The notes under the pieces were generated by a model. It saw nothing but the letters and a program-made list of their open reading frames with translations, did not search any database and was not told where the DNA came from. From assembly GCF_002884495.1 (NCBI RefSeq), contig NZ_KZ614145.1, positions 3,114,423 through 3,178,422 of the forward strand: DNA of 64,000 bases. Direction: 5' to 3'. The position numbers and the translations under genes are program-made. Shown here one piece after another: positions 7,891-17,445 of the stretch (position 1 is the first letter of the stretch; every line of letters starts with the position of its first letter). The stretch is from Rummeliibacillus pycnus (GTDB taxonomy: Bacteria; Bacillota; Bacilli; Bacillales_A; Planococcaceae).

Positions 7891-8448
7891 ATGACAATCA
7901 TTTATTTTGTTCGTCATGCACATTCGCTTTATACGCCAGATGAAATGGGAAGACCTCTTTCAGAACAAGGCTTATGTGATGCGGATAAGCTAACAAAGTT
8001 ATTATCTACTGAAGCGATAGACATTGTTATTTCAAGCCCTTATAAACGCGCGATTCAAACGGTCGAAGGCGTAGCTAATAGAATAGGCAAAGATGTACAT
8101 ATCCACTCTGATTTTCGTGAACGTTTACTCTCAAAAGAACCGGTAGAAAATTTTAAAGAGGCCATTACTAAAGTATGGACTGATCCATCGTTTTCGTTTT
8201 CAGGAGGAGAATCCAATATTGAGGCGCAAAAACGTGGCGTAGAAGCTACACTTAAAGTAATAGCACAATACGAAGGGAAAAGAATCGTAATCGGTACACA
8301 TGGTAATTTAATGGTCCTCATTATGCAATACTTTGATGAACGTTACAATCTATCCTTTTGGGAGAAGCTGGCAATGCCAGACGTTTATAAACTGGAATTT
8401 AAACGAAATAAATTAATATTAGTAGAAAGATTATGGGGTGAATCATAG
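7891..8448 (+). CDS. Histidine phosphatase family protein
   Basis: A 185-residue phosphoglycerate mutase-like phosphatase. The catalytic histidine lies in VRHAHS near the N terminus (the family usually has RHG or RHA), and the second conserved histidine in IGTHGNLMVLIM near residue 140. The frame is open upstream to 7786, but that part is the remnant of the neighbouring DUF3977-like gene; AAAGGAACC spaced before ATG 7891 marks the start. Such proteins act on phosphorylated metabolites in the cytosol; the substrate is not predictable. Confidence 0.87.
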   Translation: MTIIYFVRHAHSLYTPDEMGRPLSEQGLCDADKLTKLLSTEAIDIVISSPYKRAIQTVEGVANRIGKDVHIHSDFRERLLSKEPVENFKEAITKVWTDPSFSFSGGESNIEAQKRGVEATLKVIAQYEGKRIVIGTHGNLMVLIMQYFDERYNLSFWEKLAMPDVYKLEFKRNKLILVERLWGES

Positions 8449-8542
8449 AAAAGTTGCGTATCTCTTTCTACTATTTAAAAACTTAATCTATGTCTTTTCC
8501 TACTGATTTTTGTTATAAATAAAGTGTATTGGGGGAATTACT

Positions 8543-9250
8543 TTGAGTAAATATCAAACATTATTATTTGACGTAGATGATACATTACTAGATTTTTCAG
8601 CAGCAGAAGATGAAGCATTGCATCGTCTATTTGCAGAAAATGGTTTAGATTTAACAGACGAAGTAGAAAAACATTATCGAGAGATTAACGGAGCACTATG
8701 GTCTGCATTTGAAAGAGGAGAAATTTCTCGAGAAGAGATTGTAAATACACGCTTTGAGTTACTTTTTAAGGAGTATGGCAAGCAAGTAGATGGCAAGCAA
8801 TTAGGTGAGCGTTATCAACACTTTTTAGCGGAAAATCATGACTTTATCGATGGTGCATATAATTTAATCCAAGGTTTAGCCAATCAATATGATCTTTATA
8901 TTGTGACAAATGGTGTGACGGCAACACAGTATAAACGTTTAAAAGATTCAGGTTTATATCCGTTCTTCAAGGAAGTTTTTGTTTCCGAGGATACAGGTTA
9001 TCAAAAGCCAATGAAGGAATACTTTGACTATGTATTTGAGCATATCTCAACATTTGATCAGAATTCCACTTTAATTATTGGCGATTCACTTTCATCGGAT
9101 ATACAGGGTGGTTTAAATGCTGGAATTGATACTTGTTGGTTTAATCCACAGCATAAAGTCAATAAAACCTCCGTACAACCAAAGTACGAAATTGCGCGTT
9201 TGGAAGACTTACAGGCTATTCTTAAAGATCAGCCAATGGTTTCAAAGTAA
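8543..9250 (+). CDS. HAD family pyrimidine 5'-nucleotidase, YjjG-like
   Basis: A 235-residue HAD hydrolase of the YjjG subgroup. All motifs are present: I (DVDDTLLDF, residues about 10-18), II (IVTNGV), III lysine (GYQKP) and IV (IIGDSLSSDIQGG). YjjG enzymes dephosphorylate non-canonical pyrimidine nucleoside monophosphates and help keep damaged bases out of DNA. The start is TTG with GGGGGA upstream. It is monocistronic with a very strong terminator. Subgroup naming rests on length and the motif context, so the general HAD call is surer than the substrate. Confidence 0.88.
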   Translation: MSKYQTLLFDVDDTLLDFSAAEDEALHRLFAENGLDLTDEVEKHYREINGALWSAFERGEISREEIVNTRFELLFKEYGKQVDGKQLGERYQHFLAENHDFIDGAYNLIQGLANQYDLYIVTNGVTATQYKRLKDSGLYPFFKEVFVSEDTGYQKPMKEYFDYVFEHISTFDQNSTLIIGDSLSSDIQGGLNAGIDTCWFNPQHKVNKTSVQPKYEIARLEDLQAILKDQPMVSK

Positions 9251-9256
9251 GTTAAA

Positions 9257-9306
9257 AAACTGCATCATCTTTGCCTATATAGCAAAGGTGGTGCAGTTTC
9301 TTTTTA
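9257..9306 (+). terminator. Strong terminator after the HAD gene
   Basis: An 18-bp stem (9257-9274 with 9282-9299, two G-U pairs) has a 7-nt loop and is followed by TTTTT. Confidence 0.92.
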
Positions 9307-9385
9307 GAAAATCATTTAAATAGTATTTGAAATTTTTATTTATAAACTAACACAGGAATGTGTCTGTTAGATGGTTTTAATGACT

Positions 9386-9414
9386 TTGACATTTAAAAGG
9401 TAGAATCTTAAAAT
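9386..9414 (+). promoter_or_regulatory. Sigma-A promoter for the MFS gene
   Basis: TTGACA (9386-9391), a 17-nt spacer and TAAAAT (9409-9414) lie 38 bases before the ATG. A short inverted repeat CTAACA/TGTTAG sits upstream at about 9345-9370 and could bind a regulator. Confidence 0.7.
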
Positions 9415-9452
9415 GAATTATTGCGAAATTTTTGAAAAAAGAAGGTTTAAGG

Positions 9453-10706
9453 ATGTCAGAGGAATTAAAGGTAAAGAGAGCCACTAGAAATCTCTATACG
9501 TTTTTGGTAAGTAAAATGTTAACTTCTTTAGGTTTTGGGGTTTTTAATTTTGGCATTAGTTTATATATATTATCTGTTACGGGATCCGCATTGAGCTTTG
9601 CTACCAATATTCTATTTAATGTATTACCAAGAGCTTTAGCTGCCCCCTTAGCTGGATATGTGGCAGACCGTTTTCCGAAAAAGCGCATCGTTGTTGCAAG
9701 TATGGCTGGGATTACTCTATCGGTAGCAGTCTTGATCATCTATACAATCATGTTTGGTATTTCTGTTCCGGCTATTTATACAATTACAGTTATTTTCTCT
9801 ACGATTGGTGCATTTAATGGTGTTGCCTTTTCAAGTTCACTTCCTAACTTGGTTGGCAAACAACGTTTGCAAAAAGCCATGTCATTTAACCAAGTCTCTT
9901 ATTCTATTGGTTCAATTGGTGGTCCAGCTATTGGAGGGATGATGTTCGGATTTGTTTCGATGAAAGTGTTTCTAATTTCCATGATGGTTGCATATTTCAT
10001 CGCACTTTGTTTAGAGGCTACAATGGATTTTTCTTTATATGAAACAAAGATTGAAAAAAAGAGAGAATCCGTGCTAAAAAGTATGAAAGAGGGACTAAGA
10101 TATTTAAATAAGAAGCCACTTGTCAAAACACTATTGTTGACTACTTTATGGATGAATTTCTTCTTCTCAGCAGTCAGTGTAGGATTAGTTTTTGTGTTAG
10201 TCCAAAAAATAGGCATACCTTCTACACAAGTTGGATTTATCGAGGGTTCTGGAGCAATTGGAATGCTAGTTGCCTCTCTCTATTTATCATCGAGAAGTGA
10301 TCTAAGATCGCCATTACATTTTGCTAAGAATTCCGCATTTACAATGTGTATCGTTGTTGCATCTATTACACTTCCATTATTTTTAGCAGTGAATAGTACA
10401 TACACGTTTATCTTTTATATGTTCTTAATGATAATGTTCTCTGCTTTAGGTGTGTTTGCCAATACCCCAACAGGTGTAGTTATCCAAAATGCAATTGATG
10501 ATGAGTATCGAGGACGTGTATTTGGTATAATCGAAACTTTATCTGTTGGTATGGGACCAATTGGATCGGTTATCTTCGGTGCGTTATTTGATGTAGTGGA
10601 TGCAAAAGTAATTTTCCTATGTACGAGTTTACTCTTGATAGTATGTATTGCTTGGTTAATGAGAACATCTAAAATTGGTCGGCATGGTGATGAATGGACG
10701 AATTAA
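9453..10706 (+). CDS. MFS transporter
   Basis: A 417-residue major facilitator with about 12 hydrophobic segments. The loop between helices 2 and 3 reads GYVADRFPKKR, the family A motif, and a DEYRGRVFG motif marks the corresponding C-half loop. The overall pattern (LYTFLVSKMLTSLGFGVFNFG at the start) is that of the Bacillus macrolide-efflux/enterobactin-exporter-like group. The frame starts at a TTG at 9432, but AAGAAGG lies 7 nt before ATG 9453. It is probably a drug or metabolite exporter. It has a consensus promoter of its own. Confidence 0.88.
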   Translation: MSEELKVKRATRNLYTFLVSKMLTSLGFGVFNFGISLYILSVTGSALSFATNILFNVLPRALAAPLAGYVADRFPKKRIVVASMAGITLSVAVLIIYTIMFGISVPAIYTITVIFSTIGAFNGVAFSSSLPNLVGKQRLQKAMSFNQVSYSIGSIGGPAIGGMMFGFVSMKVFLISMMVAYFIALCLEATMDFSLYETKIEKKRESVLKSMKEGLRYLNKKPLVKTLLLTTLWMNFFFSAVSVGLVFVLVQKIGIPSTQVGFIEGSGAIGMLVASLYLSSRSDLRSPLHFAKNSAFTMCIVVASITLPLFLAVNSTYTFIFYMFLMIMFSALGVFANTPTGVVIQNAIDDEYRGRVFGIIETLSVGMGPIGSVIFGALFDVVDAKVIFLCTSLLLIVCIAWLMRTSKIGRHGDEWTN

Positions 10707-10839
10707 TAAAAAGTAATTCCCATATGGAAAGCACATATGAACATAAAAATTTGGAAATAAGTTAAATTTATTTGCTTCTATGTATTTACTTTTTGGAAAA
10801 ATGAGAGTAGTATAACCTCACAAATTAAGTTTCATATTT

Positions 10840-10970
10840 CTAAATCGCTGAAGTGTAATTTCACGGGGGAACCAATTTTTGGGTTGTATAATTTACATCC
10901 TTGGGGTGAATCCTTTTATGGTAGGGCTACTCATGGCCCGAATCCGACAGCTAACCTCGTAAGCGTTATA
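10840..10970 (+). ncRNA. c-di-AMP (ydaO/yuaA-type) riboswitch
   Basis: The leader carries the conserved ydaO-type core: CGCTGAAG, then ACGGGGGAACCA, GGGGTGAATCC, GTAGGGCTACTC, CCCGAATCCGACAGCTAACC and a closing AAGCG (10961-10965), which can pair with the opening CGCT at 10846-10849. This class senses cyclic di-AMP and turns its gene off. It lies about 130 bases before kimA, a well-known target of the class, with a terminator between. Confidence 0.93.
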
Positions 10971-11007
10971 GGAGAAGAAAAATGGAGCTTGCTAGGCAAA
11001 CCAATAT

Positions 11008-11050
11008 GTCTACAAGTCATTTTTATCATGGCTTGTAGATTTTTTCTTTT
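11008..11050 (+). terminator. Riboswitch expression-platform terminator
   Basis: TCTACAAG (11009-11016) pairs with CTTGTAGA (11032-11039), with further pairing inside, followed by six T. It sits between the c-di-AMP aptamer and kimA, so ligand binding would be expected to favour it. Confidence 0.85.
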
Positions 11051-11100
11051 CTTTCAGCTAGAAGTAGGAAACACATTTTTTTCGGAGAAGGTGTTTATAA

Positions 11101-12930
11101 TTGAAGTTTTCGTTAAAACGAATGTTAATAGGTAGACCTTTAAAATCTACAGAATTAGGGGAACAAAAGCTCAATAAAACGAAAGCTCTAGCAATATTAT
11201 CATCTGATGCTTTGTCTTCAGTAGCATATGGACCTGAGCAAATTTTAATCGTCTTAATGACTTTAGGGGCTGCAGCTTTTTGGTATTCGCTCCCAATTGC
11301 AGTTTTTGTTATCATCCTTTTAGTAGCTTTAATCCTTTCTTATAGACAAGTCATTTTCGCTTATCCGCATGGTGGTGGCGCTTATGTTGTTTCAAGGGAA
11401 AATTTAGGGGTCAATGCAGGTCTTGTTTCAGGTGCTTCACTGTTAGTTGATTATATTTTAACGGTGGCAGTTAGTGTTTCTGCAGGTACAGATGCAATTA
11501 CATCGGCATTTCCTGGACTACATGCATATAGTGTAGAGATGTCAGTTCTATTTGTACTGATCTTAACCGTTATCAATTTACGTGGAATAACTGAATCTGC
11601 ATCTGTTTTAGCTTATCCAGTGTATCTTTTTGCGGCATCTTTACTAATCTTAATTGTTGTTGGGGTCTATAGAATTGTTACCGGTCAAGTTTCTCCAGAC
11701 CTTCATGCTTCAATTGGTACACCAGTTGCAGGAATTAGTTTATTTATTTTGTTAAAAGCTTTTGCTTCTGGGAGTTCTGCATTAACTGGGGTAGAAGCGA
11801 TTTCTAATGCAATTCCTAATTTTAGAGATCCAGCACCAAACAATGCCTCAAAAACATTGATGGCAATGGGATTACTATTGGCAATTCTTTTTTCAGGAAT
11901 CGTTTTTCTTGCATATTATTTAGGAATTAGCCCAAGTCCAACAGAAACTGTTGTATCACAAATTGCAAAAGAAAACTTCGGGCGTACTATTTTTTACTTT
12001 GTTATTCAGGGAATGACAGCACTTATTTTAGTGCTTGCTGCTAATACGGGGTATTCTGCATTTCCATTACTTGCAGTAAATCTTTCGAAGGATAGATATA
12101 TTCCTAGAATGTTCCAAGTCCGAGGTGATCGTTTAGGCTATTCAAATGGGATCATTTTTTTAGGTGTATTTGCTGTTATTCTTATCATAATAACACAAGG
12201 TTCGACAGAAAAATTAATTCCTTTGTATGCTGTTGGTGTATTTATCCCATTTACACTAGCTCAAACAGGTATGATGGTGAAATGGTGGAAAGAAAGACCA
12301 AAGGGTTGGATCGTTAAGTTTTCTATTAATACAGTAGGAGCATTTATATCTTTTGTTGTAGCCATGATTTTCTTTATCACAAAATTTGACCATGTGTGGC
12401 CAGTTATTATCTTTTTACCAACTTTAATTTTCGTGTTTCATCGTATTAATCATCACTATAAACTGGTTGGTGAGCAATTACGAGTTGATAAATTGAATAA
12501 TGTACTTCCTTCTATCGATGGCAATGTTGTGTTAGTCCCTGTTGGAGGAATTAGCAAGGTAGTGGAACATTCGCTAAGTTATGCGAAGTTATTAAATCCA
12601 GAACATCTAATCGCAATCTATGTAGGATTCGATAAAGAAGATTTACGTACATTTGAAGAGAAATGGACTCGTAGATTTCCAGATGTAAAGCTGTTAACGT
12701 TGTATTCACCATATCGTAGCTTAGTTTCACCACTTACGAAAGTGGTCGATAAAATTGAATACAAAGCAAAACAAGAAAATCGCCAAGTATCAATTGTTAT
12801 TCCTCAATTTATACCGAAAAAAGGTTGGCATAATATCTTGCATAACCAATCAAGTTTGCTAATTAGAACAACACTTTTATACAGAAAAGATGTAGTCGTT
12901 ATTACAGTGCCATTCCATTTATCAAAATAA
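11101..12930 (+). CDS. kimA: High-affinity potassium importer KimA
   Basis: A 609-residue APC-superfamily permease matching KimA (formerly YdaO), the proton-coupled K+ importer of Bacillus. The N-terminal part has about 12 membrane segments, beginning after KALAILSSDALSSVAYGPEQ, and the last 150 residues form the cytosolic universal-stress-like domain that binds c-di-AMP in characterised members. Length agrees with the known protein (607). The start is TTG with GGAGAAGG upstream. Control is twofold by inference: the c-di-AMP riboswitch on the mRNA and probable direct inhibition of the protein by the same nucleotide. Confidence 0.95.
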   Translation: MKFSLKRMLIGRPLKSTELGEQKLNKTKALAILSSDALSSVAYGPEQILIVLMTLGAAAFWYSLPIAVFVIILLVALILSYRQVIFAYPHGGGAYVVSRENLGVNAGLVSGASLLVDYILTVAVSVSAGTDAITSAFPGLHAYSVEMSVLFVLILTVINLRGITESASVLAYPVYLFAASLLILIVVGVYRIVTGQVSPDLHASIGTPVAGISLFILLKAFASGSSALTGVEAISNAIPNFRDPAPNNASKTLMAMGLLLAILFSGIVFLAYYLGISPSPTETVVSQIAKENFGRTIFYFVIQGMTALILVLAANTGYSAFPLLAVNLSKDRYIPRMFQVRGDRLGYSNGIIFLGVFAVILIIITQGSTEKLIPLYAVGVFIPFTLAQTGMMVKWWKERPKGWIVKFSINTVGAFISFVVAMIFFITKFDHVWPVIIFLPTLIFVFHRINHHYKLVGEQLRVDKLNNVLPSIDGNVVLVPVGGISKVVEHSLSYAKLLNPEHLIAIYVGFDKEDLRTFEEKWTRRFPDVKLLTLYSPYRSLVSPLTKVVDKIEYKAKQENRQVSIVIPQFIPKKGWHNILHNQSSLLIRTTLLYRKDVVVITVPFHLSK

Positions 12931-13073
12931 GTAAATTTTTGTAAATTTACAAGGAGTGTTTTTGGAGGAATTGGGTATAGTAACTGTAAGTAAATAAGCG
13001 ACATTAAAACACGGCTTACCTTGAATGTTATAAATGGAAAAGGTGCTTATCCATGTTGGGGAGGCAGAAACCA

Positions 13074-13232
13074 ATGAGATTTTTCGTGTTTTATCTAGGG
13101 TTAGTACTGTTCATAGTGGGGCTTGCATATCCACTAGGCATAGGGGAAGCGAATATTTTTAAGTATATTTTATACATTGGCATTATTACATTTGGTATTG
13201 GTATTTTATTACTACCTGGTAAGACAAATTAA
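13074..13232 (+). CDS. Small two-helix membrane protein
   Basis: A 52-codon gene: MRFFVFYLGLVLFIVGLAY, a short polar turn, then a second hydrophobic helix rich in Ile and Gly, ending LLLPGKTN. A GGGGAGG ribosome site lies 9 nt before this ATG; an upstream in-frame ATG at 13053 overlaps it and is less likely. Small membrane proteins of this kind are common in Bacillales with no known role. It lies between kimA and a GyrI-like gene. Confidence 0.7.
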   Translation: MRFFVFYLGLVLFIVGLAYPLGIGEANIFKYILYIGIITFGIGILLLPGKTN

Positions 13233-13282
13233 AAATAAGTATAAGTGTTGCATTTAAGAAAAAGTTGTTGGATGGTGAGTAT

Positions 13283-13705
13283 ATGTTCGCACGATTCGAA
13301 GAGATAGAAGGCTTTATTGTAAAGGGGTTCGCTGTAAAAAGTGGTGGTCGAGCAGACATTCCAGCTCAATGGGATATTCTTGAACAAGAACTAGAAAAGC
13401 TAAATCTTCGACCTAAAATTACGTATGGTGTTTGTGTATCCATGGGTGATGAAGGCTTGCATTATGTAGCCGGTTTAGCTTCTAATACAGTCAAAGGTAT
13501 TCATGCCCCAGATCAAGTATTAGTCTCAGCAGGCCGTTATCTTGTAGGAGTCGTAGAGCATGGAATTGAAGACATTCCAGCAAGTTTTGAAGCATTATTA
13601 AATGTTAAAGGAATTAACTTTAGGCATGCACCATGCTTTGAAAAATATCACTTTTATGATGAAGCAGAAATTCACGGGATTGAACTTTGGGTACCAATTG
13701 CTTAA
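13283..13705 (+). CDS. GyrI-like/effector-binding domain protein
   Basis: A 140-residue stand-alone effector-binding domain (GyrI-like, AraC effector-binding fold). Seen are the paired strand pattern F-I-V-K-G-F-A-V-K, ITYGVCVSMGDEG, HYVAGLAS and a C-terminal IHGIELWVPI typical of the fold. Relatives bind small hydrophobic or cationic ligands or DNA gyrase; stand-alone forms may hydrolyse or sequester toxins. No DNA-binding domain is attached. The frame is open to a TTG at 13265, but GGTGAG favours ATG 13283. A bidirectional terminator follows. Confidence 0.82.
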   Translation: MFARFEEIEGFIVKGFAVKSGGRADIPAQWDILEQELEKLNLRPKITYGVCVSMGDEGLHYVAGLASNTVKGIHAPDQVLVSAGRYLVGVVEHGIEDIPASFEALLNVKGINFRHAPCFEKYHFYDEAEIHGIELWVPIA

Positions 13706-13717
13706 GTTAATATTTGT

Positions 13718-13755
13718 AAAAGCTACAGATCATACATCTGTAGCTTTTATTTTTT
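13718..13755 (+). terminator. Terminator after the GyrI-like gene
   Basis: A 13-bp perfect stem, AAAAGCTACAGAT with its complement, 5-nt loop, then a T-rich tail. Confidence 0.92.
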
Positions 13756-13831
13756 AATAAATTTCTTTTAAAGGATAAACATGGTAGTCTATATTTAAAG
13801 GATATTTTTGGAGATTCTAGGGGGTGCAAAG

Positions 13832-14614
13832 TTGAACAATAAGAGTAAGATGATCGTTAATCCATTTGAAAAGGTGATGAACTTTAGAGATATGGGTGGC
13901 TATCAAACAGAGGATGGAAGACGTGTTAAGAAGGGTATTTTATATCGTTCGGGTGATTTGTCCAAAATGACAGAAAATGATAAAGCTGTATTTGAGAAGC
14001 TTGGTATTCGGACCATTTTCGATTATCGAGATCATGGAGAAGCCAAAGCAAAACCAGATCCTGAATTCTCTAATGTGGTGAATATTCGCATTCCAGCTAA
14101 AGGGAATGTGGGATTTGAAATGCCAACAGTGACTTTAAAAGATATAAATAATCGAGAATTGCTAAAAAATATTAACGCAGATATTTTCAATAAAATGTAC
14201 AGCCAAATGGCTTTCAATAATCCATCTTATAAAAAGTTAATGGAGATTATTCAAGAACCAGATCAATTAGGGTTACTTCATCATTGTGCTGCTGGAAAGG
14301 ATCGTACAGGTGTCGGAGGAGCATTAATATTACTGACATTAGGAATTTCGCGTGCTACCATACTAGTGGATTATTTATTGACCAATGATTATATGAAGCC
14401 GATGAGAGATGCAATGATTCCAATTTTGTCTCAACATTTAAACGAACAAGAAATGCAACAGTTCGGGGATATTATGAGTGCTAAGGAAAGCTATCTACAA
14501 GCAGTCTTTAACGCAATCGATCAAAATTACGGGGATACTGATCGTTTTTTAGAAGCTGAATTTGGGTTAGATTTCTCAAAACGCCAACGATTACAGCGAT
14601 ATTATTTAGAATAA
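13832..14614 (+). CDS. Tyrosine-protein phosphatase, IphP-like
   Basis: A 260-residue protein of the bacterial tyrosine-phosphatase/lipid-phosphatase-like group. The signature loop HCAAGKDRTG (Cys about 152, Arg about 158) is the C-x5-R catalytic site, and the N-terminal NFRDMGGY and LYRSGDL motifs are hallmarks of the IphP/LipA-type family. Members remove phosphate from phosphotyrosine or phosphoinositides. No signal peptide is visible, so the cytosol is likely. The frame opens at TTG 13808, but AGGGGG lies 7 nt before TTG 13832, which is chosen as start. Confidence 0.88.
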   Translation: MNNKSKMIVNPFEKVMNFRDMGGYQTEDGRRVKKGILYRSGDLSKMTENDKAVFEKLGIRTIFDYRDHGEAKAKPDPEFSNVVNIRIPAKGNVGFEMPTVTLKDINNRELLKNINADIFNKMYSQMAFNNPSYKKLMEIIQEPDQLGLLHHCAAGKDRTGVGGALILLTLGISRATILVDYLLTNDYMKPMRDAMIPILSQHLNEQEMQQFGDIMSAKESYLQAVFNAIDQNYGDTDRFLEAEFGLDFSKRQRLQRYYLE

Positions 14615-14620
14615 TAGAAT

Positions 14621-14666
14621 AGGATGCCTCATTTGCTTAGAATGTTTAATGAGACATCCTTTTTAT
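14621..14666 (+). terminator. Terminator after the phosphatase gene
   Basis: AGGATGCCTCATT (14621-14633) pairs with AATGAGACATCCT (14648-14660, one mismatch), followed by TTTTTA. The remaining bases to 14851 are AT-rich and show no other structure that I can support. Confidence 0.88.
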
Positions 14667-14851
14667 AATTCGAGAGATGTGTTTATCACTCACACCAGAA
14701 GAAAGTTTCTCTTTATTATTTTCCACTTTTTATTGCTTTTTACTTATAAATTGTATATCGTTTTTTGTATCTATAGGTGAATTATTATTCGACTTTGTTA
14801 TCTCTATGTGGTAAATGGCAATAAAAAAATAAGCAATAAAGGGGACATTAA

Positions 14852-16414
14852 ATGGAAAATAAAAAAAGTAAACAAAAGTGGATTGTAGCTGGACTGTTGC
14901 TGACAATTCTCATGTCATCTATGGACAATACAATCGTAGCTACAGCAATGGGGACTATTGTAGGTGACTTAGGTGGATTAGATAAGTTTATTTGGGTAAC
15001 ATCTGCTTATATGGTAGCAGAGATGGCTGGAATGCCTATTTTCGGGAAACTCTCAGATATGTTTGGAAGAAAACGCTTCTTTATCATGGGGATTACTTTA
15101 TTTATGGTGGGATCCATTTTATGTGGTACAGCTCAAAGCATTGAACAGTTAAGTATATATCGCGCCATTCAAGGAATTGGTGGGGGTGCTTTGATTCCGA
15201 TTACATTTACCATTATGTTTGATATTTTCCCTCCGGAAAAAAGAGGGAAGATGGGAGGACTTTTTGGAGCGGTTTTCGGGTTATCTAGTGTATTTGGGCC
15301 CTTACTTGGAGCATATATAACAGATTATATTAGTTGGCATTGGATTTTTTATATCAATCTTCCACTTGGAATCTTATCTCTCGTTCTTATTTCCTTAAAC
15401 TATACTGAATCACTTCAACATCAGAAACAGAAAATTGACTGGCTTGGTGCTATTACACTTGTAGGAGCAGTTGTATGTCTGATGTTCGCTCTTGAACTAG
15501 GAGGCAATACATATGCTTGGGATTCAGTAAATATTATTAGTCTATTTTCGGGTTTTTTTGTCTTATTTATTGTATTTATATTTGCTGAAAGAAGGGCAGC
15601 AGAACCTGTCATTTCGTTTTCAATGTTTAAAGATCGAATATTTGCTGCAAGTACGATTTTAGGTCTTCTATACGGAGTAGCTTTTATAGTTGGTTCTGTG
15701 TATATACCGATTTTTATACAGGGAGTAACAGGGGGAACTGCAACTAACTCAGGATTAATCTTACTTCCTATGATGTTAGGGGTTGTAGTGTCTGCACAAA
15801 CAGGAGCTATCAGTGCAGCGAAATTTGGTTATCGAAATGTGATGATAGTTTTCGCTCTTATTTTTGTTACAGGGATATACTTATTAAGTACTGTAACTGC
15901 TGACACAACGAGAGCGACAATTACTTGGTATATGATTATCGTTGGTCTAGGTACAGGGGCTTCTTTTTCTGTATTGAATATGGCAGCCATTCACAATATA
16001 GGACCGGAACGACGTGGATCTGCGAATTCAACCGTGTCATTTGTCCGTCAATTAGGAATGACAGTCGGAATTACTGTTTACGGTATTATTCAGCGAAATG
16101 TTTTTTCTGACAAACTGAAAGAGGCATTCCATGGGGCTGATAATATGTTTAGTGGAGCAAATAGTGATCCACGAGCTTTGCTTTCTGAGCAAGCTCGAGC
16201 AAGTATGCCTGAACAGGTGCTTACTAAGATTATTCATGCACTTGCCAATTCCATCGGATACACGTTTTCATGGGCGATGATTCCAGCTATCTTGGTAGTC
16301 ATCTTTGTTTTCTTATTGACTAACGATCGTTTGGTAGGAAGTCAAGGAGCCAATGGTAAAAAAGAAATCACAGGTTCTGTAGAGTTAGAACCAAATAGCA
16401 AAATAAAAGGATAG
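14852..16414 (+). CDS. DHA2 family (EmrB/QacA-type) drug efflux MFS transporter
   Basis: A 520-residue transporter with about 14 membrane segments. The segment MSSMDNTIVATAM is motif D1 of DHA2 drug:H+ antiporters, GKLSDMFGRKRFF is motif A, and GPLLGAYITD is the antiporter motif C. The protein resembles the Lmr/Bmr3/Mdr group of Bacillus multidrug exporters. RBS AAAGGGG precedes the ATG. Its upstream region has no recognised operator. It exports lipophilic or cationic drugs by family analogy; the actual substrate is unknown. Confidence 0.93.
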   Translation: MENKKSKQKWIVAGLLLTILMSSMDNTIVATAMGTIVGDLGGLDKFIWVTSAYMVAEMAGMPIFGKLSDMFGRKRFFIMGITLFMVGSILCGTAQSIEQLSIYRAIQGIGGGALIPITFTIMFDIFPPEKRGKMGGLFGAVFGLSSVFGPLLGAYITDYISWHWIFYINLPLGILSLVLISLNYTESLQHQKQKIDWLGAITLVGAVVCLMFALELGGNTYAWDSVNIISLFSGFFVLFIVFIFAERRAAEPVISFSMFKDRIFAASTILGLLYGVAFIVGSVYIPIFIQGVTGGTATNSGLILLPMMLGVVVSAQTGAISAAKFGYRNVMIVFALIFVTGIYLLSTVTADTTRATITWYMIIVGLGTGASFSVLNMAAIHNIGPERRGSANSTVSFVRQLGMTVGITVYGIIQRNVFSDKLKEAFHGADNMFSGANSDPRALLSEQARASMPEQVLTKIIHALANSIGYTFSWAMIPAILVVIFVFLLTNDRLVGSQGANGKKEITGSVELEPNSKIKG

Positions 16415-16518
16415 TAAAGAAATCCATTATCCCTTTGAATAGTCTATTTATAAGAGGCGTGATTCATAAGTTTCTATTTAACTTGGAGTTACGTTTCTTT
16501 TTTTGAATCGAATAGATT

Positions 16519-17442
16519 ATGAAGTCAGAATGCTTAATGAATAGTGTGGAAAGTGAGGAATCTATAAAATTGAATGTAGTAGCAATGGTAAAGATGACGT
16601 TAGCGATGGCTATCTTCGGATCAATTGGTTTTTTTACAGTAAATACAGGAATTCCTGCAGAAGAGCTTGTGTTTGTTCGTTGTATTTGTGCAACACTTAT
16701 TTTAGGTGGTATGTGGCTTTTTTCAGGTAACTATAAGAAAGAACAATGGTCACGAATTGAAGTAGTACGGACAATTATTTGTGGTGTATTTTTAGTTCTG
16801 AACTGGGTATTTTTGTTTAAAGCATTTGATGAAATGTCGATCTCGGTTGCTATTTCAATTTATAATTTAGCGCCCATTTTTGTCATGATTTTAGGTAGTT
16901 TTATTTTAAAAGAGAAAATGACAGTAACTGCAGTTATATCAGTAATCGTATGCTTTTTAGGTAGTGTTTTAATTATTGGATTAGAGCAATTTTCTTCTCT
17001 CTCGGCACTATTTAACTCTGGTTTTGTATGGGCTATGCTTTCGGCTATTTGCTATGCACTTACAATGTTTGTGGGAAAGGGAATTACACATTTAAGTGCC
17101 TATGCATTAACTTTTGTACAGACAATTGTTGGAATTGTTATGTTATTTCCACTTATGAATTTTGGTGTTTTTCATGGTTTAACAGGTTGGAATTGGTTTT
17201 ATATAATAGGAACTGGAATCATACATACAGGATTTGTCTATTATCTGTTCTTTGATAGTCTACGTCATTTACCAACGATTGTTGTTTCAGCATTGGTGTT
17301 TGTTGATCCGGTTGTTGCCATTTTGCTTGATATATTAATTTTAGATTTCAGACCAACGATCATACAAGCACTCGGTATTGTACTAATATTCGGCGGTATC
17401 ATTTATACGTTAGTGAAACCTAGTAAACAAATTACAGAATAA
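16519..17442 (+). CDS. EamA/DMT family transporter
   Basis: A protein of up to 307 residues with ten hydrophobic segments in two EamA repeats (the second begins near FVWAMLSAICYALTMFVGKG). It belongs to the drug/metabolite transporter superfamily and probably exports an amino acid or other metabolite. Three starts are possible: ATG 16519 (longest, no clear ribosome site), ATG 16537, and TTG 16570, which has GTGAGGAA about 10 nt upstream and would start just before the first helix. A bidirectional terminator follows. Confidence 0.88.
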   Translation: MKSECLMNSVESEESIKLNVVAMVKMTLAMAIFGSIGFFTVNTGIPAEELVFVRCICATLILGGMWLFSGNYKKEQWSRIEVVRTIICGVFLVLNWVFLFKAFDEMSISVAISIYNLAPIFVMILGSFILKEKMTVTAVISVIVCFLGSVLIIGLEQFSSLSALFNSGFVWAMLSAICYALTMFVGKGITHLSAYALTFVQTIVGIVMLFPLMNFGVFHGLTGWNWFYIIGTGIIHTGFVYYLFFDSLRHLPTIVVSALVFVDPVVAILLDILILDFRPTIIQALGIVLIFGGIIYTLVKPSKQITE

Positions 17443-17445
17443 AAA

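Noticed and set aside
10884-11135. Open frame of 83 codons starting MYNLHPWGES
   Set aside because: It crosses the c-di-AMP aptamer, its terminator and the start of kimA; it is RNA structure, not a gene.
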